Source: Paenibacillus sp. (lineage in GTDB: Bacteria > Bacillota > Bacilli > Paenibacillales > YIM-B00363). From it: a stretch of 33,848 nucleotides of DNA. Position numbers and translations under genes: made by a program. This document shows positions 23,563 through 32,465 of the stretch, piece after piece (position 1 is the first letter of the stretch; each line of letters starts with the position of its first letter). The DNA lies in NCBI GenBank assembly GCA_031181325.1, contig JAPSKX010000031.1, positions 1 through 33,848 on the forward strand, written 5' to 3'. The notes beneath the pieces are model-generated. The model was not told the DNA's origin. It searched no databases and worked only from the letters and a program-made list of their open reading frames with translations.

Positions 23563-26500
23563 ATGACGAGTAACGTAAGGTTGAAAAGGCAAGCGATTTG
23601 GTCTTTGCTTTTTTTCGTACTTTTCGGTTCGTTAAGCTTTAGTCCTGCAACGCAAACTCCGACCGCGCAAGCGGCCGACTCGGGTTGGCCGGCCGACAAG
23701 CTCCGGGGCTTGAACATGCCGTTCCGTCCGGCCGATTCGCTCGTGTCGACGCAGAACGCGCCGGACTTCAGCTGGCCTCATATCGGGGGGGCGAGTCAAT
23801 ATCAGCTTCAGGTCGGCCGCGATGCGTCGATGGCCGATCCGGAGTATGACGTGAGCTTGAGCAACAACTTTTATAACTTCCCGCATACGCTCGAGACGGG
23901 CATCTGGTATTGGCAAGTTCGATACCAGCTTCCGAGCGGTTGGTCGGCGTGGAGTACGGTGCGCAAATTCCGCATCGACGAGAACAGCGTAGCGTTCCCG
24001 GTTCCGGCGCTGCAACAGTTGATGGATAAAGTGGATGTGACCCATCCGCGCATCTGGACGAACGCGCAAGACTTGGAAGCGTTCCGTGCGCTTCGCCTCA
24101 GCGGCAAGGGCAAGAGCGTGTTCGACGCGATCGAGGCGTCGGTGAAGACGAACCTGAACCAGAACATGCCGACGGAGCCGACGTTCCCGTACATGAACGG
24201 AGAATACCCGACGACTGCTCCCGAATTCGTTGCCGCGCAGCAGACGTTGAAAAACAACGTCGATCCGGTGCTTACGCGGTTGACCGACGCGGCGTTCGCT
24301 TATCTCATCACGGGGGACGCGTCGTACGGCGCGGATGCGAAGGCGCGTCTGCTTCAAATTAGTTCCTGGAATCCTGTAGGTTCGACGAGATACGAAAATC
24401 AGGACCAAGTGCACCGCGCGATCGCCTATAAGTCGGCGATGGTGTACGACTGGATACATGGACTGTTATCCGACACCGAGAAGGCGACCGTCCAGAACAT
24501 GATCAAAAACCGGACGGAGAAGCTGATCTCGATGGTGCTCGGCCCGCATCCGATCCCGCACCAGCCGTACGACTCGCACGGTTGGACGACGATGGGCTAT
24601 ATCGCCATCATCTCCGTCGCCATGATGCACGACATGCCGGAAGCGGAAAGCTGGTTCGAGCAATCGATCCCGGCGTACATTAACATTCTGCCGCCTTGGG
24701 GCGGGGAAGACGGATCGTGGTCGCAGGGCACCGGCTATTGGCAATACTCTACCAGCGCGAATAGAGAGGTGATGGATGTTTTACGCGGCGCCGGCGTCAT
24801 CAACCTCTACGATAAAGCGTTTTTAAGAAACGGAGGGTTGTACCCGCTCTACATGTTCCCGCACGCCAGCCCGACGGGCGTCTTCGGGAACGATGCGCAT
24901 TCCACGCCGGGCGCGCTGAGCGTCGCGATCATGAACCGGCTGTCGCAGATGTACCAAGACGCCCGACTGAAGTGGCAAGCCGAAGCGATCGGCGCGCCGA
25001 CGACCGGCATGCAGGAATATTTCAACGGGGACGAGAATCTCGCCTCGCGCCCGCCGATGGATTTGCCGAAGGGCATATGGTTTCAGGATACAGGTTATGT
25101 CGCGATGCACTCCGAGTTATACGATCCGGATCGGACGTCGCTTTATTTCCGTTCGAGCCCGTACGGCAGCTTCAGCCACGTGCAAGCGGAGCAGAACTCC
25201 TTCATTATTCATGCGTTCGGCGAACCGCTCGCGATCAAGAGCGGCCACTACGACTACTATAACAGCGTACATCATCGCGGCTTCACGAAGCATACGTTCT
25301 CGGCGAACGCGATTACGTTCGACGGACGCAGAGGTCAGCCGATCGAAGACATCGACACCGACGGCGCCGTGCTCGGCTTCGCCACGCATCCGAACTTCGA
25401 CGCCGTAACCGGCGACGCGACGGAAGCGTACAAAGCGGATTTGACGAAAGCGATTCGCCATATCTTGTATCTTCGCCCTTCGATGTACGTCGTGATCGAC
25501 GATCTGGCGACGGCGAAGGCGGGCGGTTCCGAGTTCGAATGGAATCTGCACGCCGACGATTCGCTCGAATTCCGTCCGGACAACAAGGGCGCTACGATCG
25601 CCAAGGGCAGCGCGGAGTTGAACGTGCAATTCTACGGCTCGTCGGCGCAACAGCTGCGTACGACGCTGGAGACGAAGTTCATCAGCGCGAGCGGCACCGA
25701 AGTGCTGCCGGGCGGCAACTTCGCTAACGATCAGCAAATACACGGCGCTTTCATCACGCCGAAGACGAACGCGGTGAAGTTGATATCGACGCTCGAGCCG
25801 TATAAGCGCGAGGATGAGCCGCAACAAGTATCGTCGACGGAAACGGCGGACTACTTGAAGCTTTCGTTCGTCGACGGTACGAACGTGTATGTGCGCAAGA
25901 TCGATAGCGGATTGATCGATACCGGCGCCGACGGCATCCGGTTCGACGGCGCCGCGGTCGCCGTGAAGGGCGACTCGGTGCTGCTCGTGAACGGAACGAA
26001 GGTCGAGCGGAACGGCGTCTCCATCATCGCATCGAGCGCGCCATCGACGATCGCGTACGGGGACGACCGATTGTCGCTTACGGCGCAAGCCGACGCGACG
26101 ATTACGTTGAACGCTCCGGGGGTCACGCAGGTAAAGGCGGCGGACACGGGCGCGGCAATACCGAACGGCGGCGACGTCGCGTCGGCGATGCACGCTCGCG
26201 GCGTGCATGCTACCATCGCGAACGGCGCGTTGACGCTGCAAGTCGAGAAGGGGCAGAAGGCGTTCAAGCTGAACGACGCGCCGATCCCTACTCCGCTTGC
26301 GCCGGTCACCTTGCAGACGGACATCGACGGCGTACCGGGTCAGATTACGCTCCAGGCGCATAGCGACGTCGACGGCGTCAGCGTCGCTTGGGGGCAGCTT
26401 ACTAATGACATCGGTTTCTACGAAGTGGTGGATGCGCCGGAAGGCTTCTTGTTCGAGCGGCACGGCAAGATCGGCAGCGGGTTGCTGGAAGCGAACGCGC

Positions 26501-29400
26501 GCATCATTCTGAAAGGCGCGACAGGCGTACTGAAGATGAGAACGATCGGCGCGGACAGCTCGAAGCCGACGACGCTGTACGATCAGCCGAACGTAGTGCG
26601 CGAGACGCGAAATATGGAATGGAAGGAAGCCGAAAACTTCGTACAATGGGGCAACAAGGCGCCTCTCGTCTACTCGACCCGCTCGTGGTTGTCCGGCGGG
26701 AAGGGCATGGGCGAATGGAATCAAGTCGGTCAGTGGGTCAAGTGGCAAATGAACGTGCCGAGAGCCGGTACTTACGACGTGATGCTGAAGTACGTCGGGG
26801 GCTTTGATTTGCCGGACGGCGAAACGCAGATCATCCGATATTTGCAGCTTGGCGATAAGGTCAGCTACTTCGAAGCGCCGAGGACGTTCGACCACGGCAC
26901 GAAAGAAGAGTACTGGAAGGGGCTTCGTGTGCATACGGGGCAATACTTGCCCGCCGGGCAAGTCGAGCTGACGATGTGGCTCCAGAAAGGGGCAATGAAC
27001 CTTGACTGGCTCGCGCTCGTCGAGGTGAAGAACGATGAGATGCGTCCGTCGGCGCCGACGGGCCTGAAGCTCGATTCGAGAACCGAACAAAGCGCGGTCA
27101 TCTCCTGGAACGGCGCGACGGACGACATCGCCGTCAAGGAATACGCGATCTTCGTGGATGGGGTGCGCAAGTTTGCGGTACCGGCGGGGACGCACACGGC
27201 GGCTCTTACGGATCTTGCGCCAGGAAAACGGTACGATGTACGCGTTAGAACGGTAGATACGAGCGACAATCTGTCGTACGAACCTCCCGGAGCTGCGGGC
27301 CTCGAAGTGTCGTTGGCTGACGTTACAACGCCGACCTGGTCGGGTGCCTCGACGTGGACGGATCTGCTGTTGAAGGATACGGCAAGAATCGCATGGAGCG
27401 GCGCGAGCGACGTGTCGGGCGTTAAGGAATACGACGTCTTCCGACTCGACGTGTCCGATACGGTGCCGATCGCGACGGTGGGCGACAGCTTTTATAATGC
27501 TACGAACCTACTGCCGGGCGGCACGTATTCGTTCCGCATCGAAGCGAGAGATCCGCAAGGCAATACGTCCGTCGGCGGACCGACGATGACCGTGACGACG
27601 CCGATGACGAGCGACGGCTTCTTCGACTCCTTCGACGCGTGGCCGGTCGGCGATGCGGTCAACGGCGGCGGCTGGGAATATCCGATTCGAATCAACGGCA
27701 CCTCCGTTCAGATCGTCCCGATCCCGGGTATGGGCGGCAACGGCTTGCAGGCGATCGACAACTACCACTCGGAGACCGATCAATACGCGACGACTCCAAG
27801 ATTTTATCGAACGATGGCGCCGCAAGCCGGGACGCCGGAAAACAAGAAGGTTACGCTCGAAACGAGAATGATGTTCTCCCGAGTGAACCACGACGTCGGC
27901 AACTTCGTGGTCGAGATGATCGGCGGCAATCGCACGATCGGTTCGTTGCTGGGCTTCTCTGACGGCGGCATCGGCTATCAGCAGATGATAAACGGCGTAG
28001 CGACGAACATTCGATTGACGGAATCCGGGTATACGTTGCCGTTCGATCAGTGGATGTCGATTCGATTCGACGCCGATTTCAAGACGAATACGTACGACTT
28101 GATCCTGCAATCGGACAAATTGAAATCCTATTCCGGCGCGCTCGCTCCGAACGGAACGCTCGATCGGACGACAGGTATCTACCGCGTGGAGGACATCCCG
28201 TTCATCGAAGTGACGACGTCGCTGAATGGCATCGTGATGTTCCGCGTGAACGCACAGCGCTTCACTGGCAAGTATACGTTCGATTACCTTGCCGTGTACC
28301 CGACGCCGGAGCTGGATCTCACGCCTCCGGCGACGACGGACGACGCGCCGGAAAGCGGAATGTCGAAGGTAGACGTTGTCGTGAATTTAACGGCGGCGGA
28401 CGATCGTTCGAGCATCGCATACACGAAGTATTTAGTCGACGGCGGCGAGCCGACGACAGGCAACAGCATCGTCTTGACGACGGAAGGCGTTCATACGATC
28501 ACGTATTGGAGCGCGGACTCGGCGGGGAACGTCGAAGCGCCTCGTACGGTTACCGTAATGCTGGATAAGACGGCTCCGGTCACGACGAACGACGCTCCGA
28601 CTGCCGCATCCGCGGACGTGACGGTGAACTTGACGGCAACCGACAATCTGTCGGGCGCGGTTCGGACGCAATATGCCGTGAACGACGGCGAGCCGGTCGA
28701 AGGCAATGCAGTGACATTGACGGAAGAAGGCGTGCATACGATCCAATATTGGAGCACGGATGCGGCCGGCAACGTGGAAGAAAAGCAAACGACGACCGTA
28801 ACGATCGATAAGTCGACGCCGGTCACGGAAGCGGCGGTCGAAGGGACGCTCGGCTCCGCGGGTTGGTATCGCGGTCCGGTCTCGGTTCTTCTGACGGCGA
28901 CGGACGCGTCTACGAGCGTGAGCCGCTCGGTATACCGTCTCGACAACGGCGAATGGACGGCTGCCGCCGGCCCGATCGTCGTCGCGGCCGACGGCGTCCA
29001 CCAGCTGGAATATCGCAGCGTCGACGCAGCGGGCAACGCGGAGGCGTCCAAGACGCTGGAGCTGCGCATCGACGCGACGGCGCCGACGCTGAACGTGCAG
29101 TTGGATCCTGCGTCGATCTGGCCGCCGAACAAGAAATTGGTCGACATTCGCGCGACGCTAGGGTCGAACGATGCGACGTCCGGCGTAGCTTCGGTAACGC
29201 TGACGTCCATCGAAAGCAACGAGCCGGAGGACGGTTCGATCGAAGCCGCGATCGGCACGTCGACCGATACGTTCCGCGTGAAGGCGGATCGAAACGGCAA
29301 TGGTAACGGCCGCGTGTACACGGTCACGTATACGGTAACGGACGTTGCGGGCAATTCGGCGACCGCCCTCGCGATGGTCACGGTGCCGCATAACAAGTAA
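23563..29400 (+). CDS. Giant secreted heparinase-II/III-type polysaccharide lyase
   Basis: A 1945-residue secreted enzyme with a signal peptide (cut likely after Ala37, AQA|ADSG). An N-terminal beta domain (about 40-140) precedes an alpha/alpha-toroid of the heparinase II/III (DUF4962-like) type: DSHGWTTMGY with His339 and GTGYWQYS with Tyr392/Tyr395. Next is a beta-sheet domain containing the family pattern EQNSFIIHAFGEPLAIKSG, then HHRGFTKHT (His570/571/577) and FDGRRGQPI. Further domains are CBM-like (about 1020-1150), two fibronectin-III-like (about 1165-1245 and 1254-1346), LamG-like (about 1351-1580), three repeats of about 83 residues similar to OmpL47/Ig-like modules (from about 1585, 1668 and 1749) and an end domain (about 1837-1945). 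There is no LPXTG or SLH anchor. The substrate is probably a uronic-acid polysaccharide; which one is unknown. The ATG lies 16 bases after the broken oxidoreductase gene. Confidence 0.88.
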   Translation: MTSNVRLKRQAIWSLLFFVLFGSLSFSPATQTPTAQAADSGWPADKLRGLNMPFRPADSLVSTQNAPDFSWPHIGGASQYQLQVGRDASMADPEYDVSLSNNFYNFPHTLETGIWYWQVRYQLPSGWSAWSTVRKFRIDENSVAFPVPALQQLMDKVDVTHPRIWTNAQDLEAFRALRLSGKGKSVFDAIEASVKTNLNQNMPTEPTFPYMNGEYPTTAPEFVAAQQTLKNNVDPVLTRLTDAAFAYLITGDASYGADAKARLLQISSWNPVGSTRYENQDQVHRAIAYKSAMVYDWIHGLLSDTEKATVQNMIKNRTEKLISMVLGPHPIPHQPYDSHGWTTMGYIAIISVAMMHDMPEAESWFEQSIPAYINILPPWGGEDGSWSQGTGYWQYSTSANREVMDVLRGAGVINLYDKAFLRNGGLYPLYMFPHASPTGVFGNDAHSTPGALSVAIMNRLSQMYQDARLKWQAEAIGAPTTGMQEYFNGDENLASRPPMDLPKGIWFQDTGYVAMHSELYDPDRTSLYFRSSPYGSFSHVQAEQNSFIIHAFGEPLAIKSGHYDYYNSVHHRGFTKHTFSANAITFDGRRGQPIEDIDTDGAVLGFATHPNFDAVTGDATEAYKADLTKAIRHILYLRPSMYVVIDDLATAKAGGSEFEWNLHADDSLEFRPDNKGATIAKGSAELNVQFYGSSAQQLRTTLETKFISASGTEVLPGGNFANDQQIHGAFITPKTNAVKLISTLEPYKREDEPQQVSSTETADYLKLSFVDGTNVYVRKIDSGLIDTGADGIRFDGAAVAVKGDSVLLVNGTKVERNGVSIIASSAPSTIAYGDDRLSLTAQADATITLNAPGVTQVKAADTGAAIPNGGDVASAMHARGVHATIANGALTLQVEKGQKAFKLNDAPIPTPLAPVTLQTDIDGVPGQITLQAHSDVDGVSVAWGQLTNDIGFYEVVDAPEGFLFERHGKIGSGLLEANARIILKGATGVLKMRTIGADSSKPTTLYDQPNVVRETRNMEWKEAENFVQWGNKAPLVYSTRSWLSGGKGMGEWNQVGQWVKWQMNVPRAGTYDVMLKYVGGFDLPDGETQIIRYLQLGDKVSYFEAPRTFDHGTKEEYWKGLRVHTGQYLPAGQVELTMWLQKGAMNLDWLALVEVKNDEMRPSAPTGLKLDSRTEQSAVISWNGATDDIAVKEYAIFVDGVRKFAVPAGTHTAALTDLAPGKRYDVRVRTVDTSDNLSYEPPGAAGLEVSLADVTTPTWSGASTWTDLLLKDTARIAWSGASDVSGVKEYDVFRLDVSDTVPIATVGDSFYNATNLLPGGTYSFRIEARDPQGNTSVGGPTMTVTTPMTSDGFFDSFDAWPVGDAVNGGGWEYPIRINGTSVQIVPIPGMGGNGLQAIDNYHSETDQYATTPRFYRTMAPQAGTPENKKVTLETRMMFSRVNHDVGNFVVEMIGGNRTIGSLLGFSDGGIGYQQMINGVATNIRLTESGYTLPFDQWMSIRFDADFKTNTYDLILQSDKLKSYSGALAPNGTLDRTTGIYRVEDIPFIEVTTSLNGIVMFRVNAQRFTGKYTFDYLAVYPTPELDLTPPATTDDAPESGMSKVDVVVNLTAADDRSSIAYTKYLVDGGEPTTGNSIVLTTEGVHTITYWSADSAGNVEAPRTVTVMLDKTAPVTTNDAPTAASADVTVNLTATDNLSGAVRTQYAVNDGEPVEGNAVTLTEEGVHTIQYWSTDAAGNVEEKQTTTVTIDKSTPVTEAAVEGTLGSAGWYRGPVSVLLTATDASTSVSRSVYRLDNGEWTAAAGPIVVAADGVHQLEYRSVDAAGNAEASKTLELRIDATAPTLNVQLDPASIWPPNKKLVDIRATLGSNDATSGVASVTLTSIESNEPEDGSIEAAIGTSTDTFRVKADRNGNGNGRVYTVTYTVTDVAGNSATALAMVTVPHNK

Positions 29401-29427
29401 TCGGTTATTGTCGCATAGTAGAAGGGG

Positions 29428-29475
29428 GCTTTCCCCGTCGGTCGATCCTGACCGGGGGAAAGCTTTCCTATTCTT
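29428..29475 (+). terminator. Terminator after the lyase gene
   Basis: GCTTTCCCC (29428-29436) pairs with GGGGAAAGC (29455-29463), with an inner GGTC/GACC stem, followed by a T-rich stretch. It may end most transcripts before the hydrolase gene. Confidence 0.8.
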
Positions 29476-29497
29476 ATCTTCGGAGGAGAGATGAATC

Positions 29498-30535
29498 ATG
29501 GCGTACGTATTATCCAAGCTGAATCGAACAGGCATTCCGCCGCTGCTGCAAGACGTGGACAACGAAGACGAATGGAAGCGGAAGTTGGACGGCATTCGCA
29601 GCACGTGGCTGAATTATATCGGGGAACTGCCGGAGAGAGCGCCCGTGCGAATTCAGACGCTCGCGAAGAGCTTGCAGCCGGATCATACGAGACTTCATAT
29701 CGTGTACGACGCCCCTTACGGCGATCGCATTCCGGCTTACTTGCTCCTTCCCGACGAGAAGGCGTCTCCTCGTCCCGCCTCGGGATACCCCGCCGTGCTC
29801 GCTCTGCATCCTACGCATGAGTCGGGCAAGGACAACGTCGCGACGACGGCCGGCCGGAAGAACCGGATGTACGCGCTGGAGCTCGTTCGCCGCGGGTACG
29901 TCGTTCTCGCCCCGGACGCGCTGACATCGGGCGAGCGGATTTACCCGGATCACCCTTCGTTCCATAGCGGGCCGTTCTACGAGCGTCATCCGGGCTGGAG
30001 TACGGTCGCGAAAAATATTACGGATCATAAACAAGGGTTGGATGTGCTTTGCTCGTTGGAGGAAGTGAACGCGAACGCGATCGGCGCGATCGGCCATTCC
30101 TTCGGGGGATATAACTCCTATTTCCTCGCCGGCGTGGACGATCGTATCAAGGCGATCGTGTCCAGCTGCGGCTTCAGTCCGTTCACGGGCGATCCGAAGC
30201 CGCAGCATTGGGGATACCGGGACTATCCTTATACGCATATCCCTAAAGTGTCGGCGGATCTCGAAGCGGACCGCATCCCGTTCGAATTCCATGAGATCGC
30301 CGCGCTGTGCGCCCCGACGCCGTCCTTCCATTACGCGGGACAGGCCGACGCGATCTTCCCGCATTGGAAGTCGGTCGGGGAAGGGATGCTCGAGCTCTCG
30401 AAGCTGTACCGGTGGTTAGGGTACGAGGACCGGTTCCGGTCGTATATCGGATCCGGTCCGCATGACTTCCCGGAGGAAATTCGGGGTTTAGCGTATAGCT
30501 TCCTGGATCGTTGGCTGCTGTCGGAGCAGCGATAA
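29498..30535 (+). CDS. Alpha/beta hydrolase (probable carbohydrate esterase)
   Basis: A 345-residue cytoplasmic alpha/beta hydrolase without a signal peptide. The nucleophile elbow is GHSFGGY (Ser201), with the likely catalytic Asp284 (GQADAIFP) and His322 (GPHDFP). An RIPAYLLLPDEK strand and HPTHESGKD region resemble the dienelactone hydrolase/acetyl xylan esterase group. With the neighbouring lyase and importer, removal of an acetyl or other ester group from imported oligosaccharides is plausible, but this is inferred from context. GGAGGAGAG at 29482-29490 fits ATG 29498; an ATG at 29491 is out of frame. It lies about 100 bases after the lyase gene, beyond a terminator, so it may be transcribed by read-through. 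Confidence 0.85.
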   Translation: MAYVLSKLNRTGIPPLLQDVDNEDEWKRKLDGIRSTWLNYIGELPERAPVRIQTLAKSLQPDHTRLHIVYDAPYGDRIPAYLLLPDEKASPRPASGYPAVLALHPTHESGKDNVATTAGRKNRMYALELVRRGYVVLAPDALTSGERIYPDHPSFHSGPFYERHPGWSTVAKNITDHKQGLDVLCSLEEVNANAIGAIGHSFGGYNSYFLAGVDDRIKAIVSSCGFSPFTGDPKPQHWGYRDYPYTHIPKVSADLEADRIPFEFHEIAALCAPTPSFHYAGQADAIFPHWKSVGEGMLELSKLYRWLGYEDRFRSYIGSGPHDFPEEIRGLAYSFLDRWLLSEQR

Positions 30536-30572
30536 GCGCCGTCTCTGTTTGACCGCGGGCGTATCCGAACAG

Positions 30573-30617
30573 GACCGTTCCCTTCCGTAGATGCGCTCTA
30601 CGGAAGGGACGGTCTTT
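30573..30617 (+). terminator. Terminator after the alpha/beta hydrolase gene
   Basis: A stem of about 17 base pairs (30573-30590 with 30597-30613, one bulged base) followed by TTTCTCTT. It closes the polysaccharide locus. Confidence 0.85.
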
Positions 30618-30661
30618 CTCTTGCCGATCGGACGGGCAGGAAAATCGACGACGTTGTGGAA

Positions 30662-30667
30662 TATAAT
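30662..30667 (+). promoter_or_regulatory. -10 element of the ABC exporter operon
   Basis: A perfect TATAAT about 44 bases before the ATG. No good -35 is present at 16-18 bases upstream. Confidence 0.4.
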
Positions 30668-30710
30668 GGAGGCTGACAACTCATAACCTGCTACCGAAGG
30701 AGCCTCGCGA

Positions 30711-32465
30711 ATGCCCGGCATGAACATTCCGTTACGACAATACGCCGCTCTGCTGCGCAGTTATTTAAAGAACCAACGGTCCTCGATCGTCTGGCTGTCG
30801 GTCTTGCTCGTCGCGGGGCTCGCCATGCAGCTCATCAATCCGCAGCTGATCCGTTACTTCATCGACTCGGCGCAAGGCGCGGAATCGAACCGCGCGCTCT
30901 GGATCGCCGCGGGCTTGTTCATCGGCGTATCCCTCTTGCAACAGCTCTTGAACGTCGTCGCCGCGTATATCGGAGAGAACGTCGGTTGGGTCGCGACCAA
31001 CAAGCTGCGGGGCGACGTGGCGGAGCATTGCCTGCGCCTCGATCTGAGCTTCCATAAGTCGCATACGACCGGCGCGATCATCGAACGCGTCGACGGGGAC
31101 ATTAACGCATTGGCGAACTTCTTCTCCAACTTCGTCATTACGCTGCTTAGCAACTTGCTGTTGGTCGTCGGCATTCTTGCGCTCCTGTTCATGGAGGGCT
31201 GGGCGATCGGCCTTGGCATGACGATCTTCGTCATCTTCGCGATGTACGCGATTCAGGCGATCCGGAAGTACGCGATTCCGCATTGGGGCCGGCTTCGCGA
31301 AATCAGCGCCGAGTTCTTCGGCTTTCTGGGCGAGCATCTGGAAGGCACGGAAGACACGCGGGCGAACGGCGCGACGTCCTTCGTCATGCACAAATTCCAC
31401 TCCCTCCTTCGAAAATGGCTCCCCATCCGCATCCGCGCTTTCATGGGGTGGGCCGCCATGTGGATCACGACGATCGTCGTCTTCACGATCGGCAACGCGA
31501 TCGCGTTCGCGTTGAGCGCGTATTTGTGGAAGAAGGGCGCCGTGACGATCGGCACGGTGTACATGATCTTCTATTACACCGAGCTGATGGCGAAGCCGAT
31601 CGAGAAGATCCGCACGCAGATGGAGGATTTGCAGAAGGCGGACGCCAGCATCGTACGCGTGCGGGAGCTGCTGGATACGAAGCCGGCCGTCCGCGACGGC
31701 GTCGGCGCGTCGCTGCCGCAAGGCCCGCTGGAGGTACGGCTCGACCGCGTCCGCTTCTCGTACGAGGAGGGCGCATCGACGCTCGACGACATCGACCTCC
31801 GATTGGAAGCGGGGCAGGCGCTCGGCGTGCTCGGCCGCACCGGCAGCGGCAAGACGACGCTGGCGCGGCTTCTGTTGCGATTCTACGATCCGCTGGGCGG
31901 AGAGATCCGGCTGAGCGGCGTGCCGATTCGGGACGCGACGCTGCAGGAGCTTCGTACGCGCGTCGCGCTCGTAACGCAAAACATCGAAATATTCCAAGGC
32001 ACGATCCGCGACAACCTGACCTTCTACGACGACGCCGTCCCCGACGAGCGGATCGTCGCCGTGCTGGAAGAGCTGGGGCTTCGCGATTGGTTCGATTCCA
32101 TGCCGAACGGACTCGATTCCGTTCTGGAATCGGGCGGCGGCGGCTTATCCGCCGGGGAGGCGCAGCTGCTCGCATTCGCTCGCGTCTTCCTGACGAATCC
32201 CGGCTTGGTCATTCTGGACGAAGCGTCCTCGCGATTGGACCCGGCGACGGAGCAAAGACTGGAAGCGGCCGTCGGCAAGCTGCTGGAAGGCCGCACCTGC
32301 ATCATTATCGCGCATCGCTTGGCAACCGTGCAGCGGGCGGACCGGATCTTGATTTTGGATCAAGGCCGGGTCGCCGAATACGGCGACCGCGCGACGCTTG
32401 CGGCGGACCCCGACTCCCGCTTCAGCCGCATGCTGAAGACCGGGCTCGAGGAGGTGCTCGCGTGA
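30711..32465 (+). CDS. ABC exporter, fused membrane and ATPase domains (subunit 1)
   Basis: A 584-residue half-transporter with six membrane segments (about 1-310) and a nucleotide-binding domain (about 345-580). Walker A is GRTGSGKTT (Lys381), the Q-loop is in LVTQNIEIFQGTIRDNL, the signature is LSAGE (479-483; LSGGQ is usual), Walker B is LVILDEASS (Asp503, Glu504) and the switch is His535. The catalytic Glu is intact, so this subunit probably carries the active Walker B site. AAGGAG eight bases upstream supports ATG 30711. It overlaps the next gene by four bases (GTGA), and the two would form a heterodimeric exporter. The substrate is unknown; lipids, peptides and drugs are usual. Confidence 0.92.
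   Translation: MPGMNIPLRQYAALLRSYLKNQRSSIVWLSVLLVAGLAMQLINPQLIRYFIDSAQGAESNRALWIAAGLFIGVSLLQQLLNVVAAYIGENVGWVATNKLRGDVAEHCLRLDLSFHKSHTTGAIIERVDGDINALANFFSNFVITLLSNLLLVVGILALLFMEGWAIGLGMTIFVIFAMYAIQAIRKYAIPHWGRLREISAEFFGFLGEHLEGTEDTRANGATSFVMHKFHSLLRKWLPIRIRAFMGWAAMWITTIVVFTIGNAIAFALSAYLWKKGAVTIGTVYMIFYYTELMAKPIEKIRTQMEDLQKADASIVRVRELLDTKPAVRDGVGASLPQGPLEVRLDRVRFSYEEGASTLDDIDLRLEAGQALGVLGRTGSGKTTLARLLLRFYDPLGGEIRLSGVPIRDATLQELRTRVALVTQNIEIFQGTIRDNLTFYDDAVPDERIVAVLEELGLRDWFDSMPNGLDSVLESGGGGLSAGEAQLLAFARVFLTNPGLVILDEASSRLDPATEQRLEAAVGKLLEGRTCIIIAHRLATVQRADRILILDQGRVAEYGDRATLAADPDSRFSRMLKTGLEEVLA

Noticed and set aside
25117-27195. 692-codon open frame on the minus strand inside the lyase gene
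   Set aside because: It is the antisense shadow of a GC-rich coding frame; no ribosome site, no recognisable domain, and an Arg/Val/Asp-rich composition typical of such shadows.
30765-31997. 410-codon minus-strand open frame inside the ABC exporter gene
   Set aside because: Antisense shadow of a gene with all ABC motifs; no domain of its own.
31483-32175. Arg-rich 230-codon minus-strand frame
   Set aside because: Extreme Arg/Ser/Pro composition from the antisense of a GC-rich gene; not a protein.
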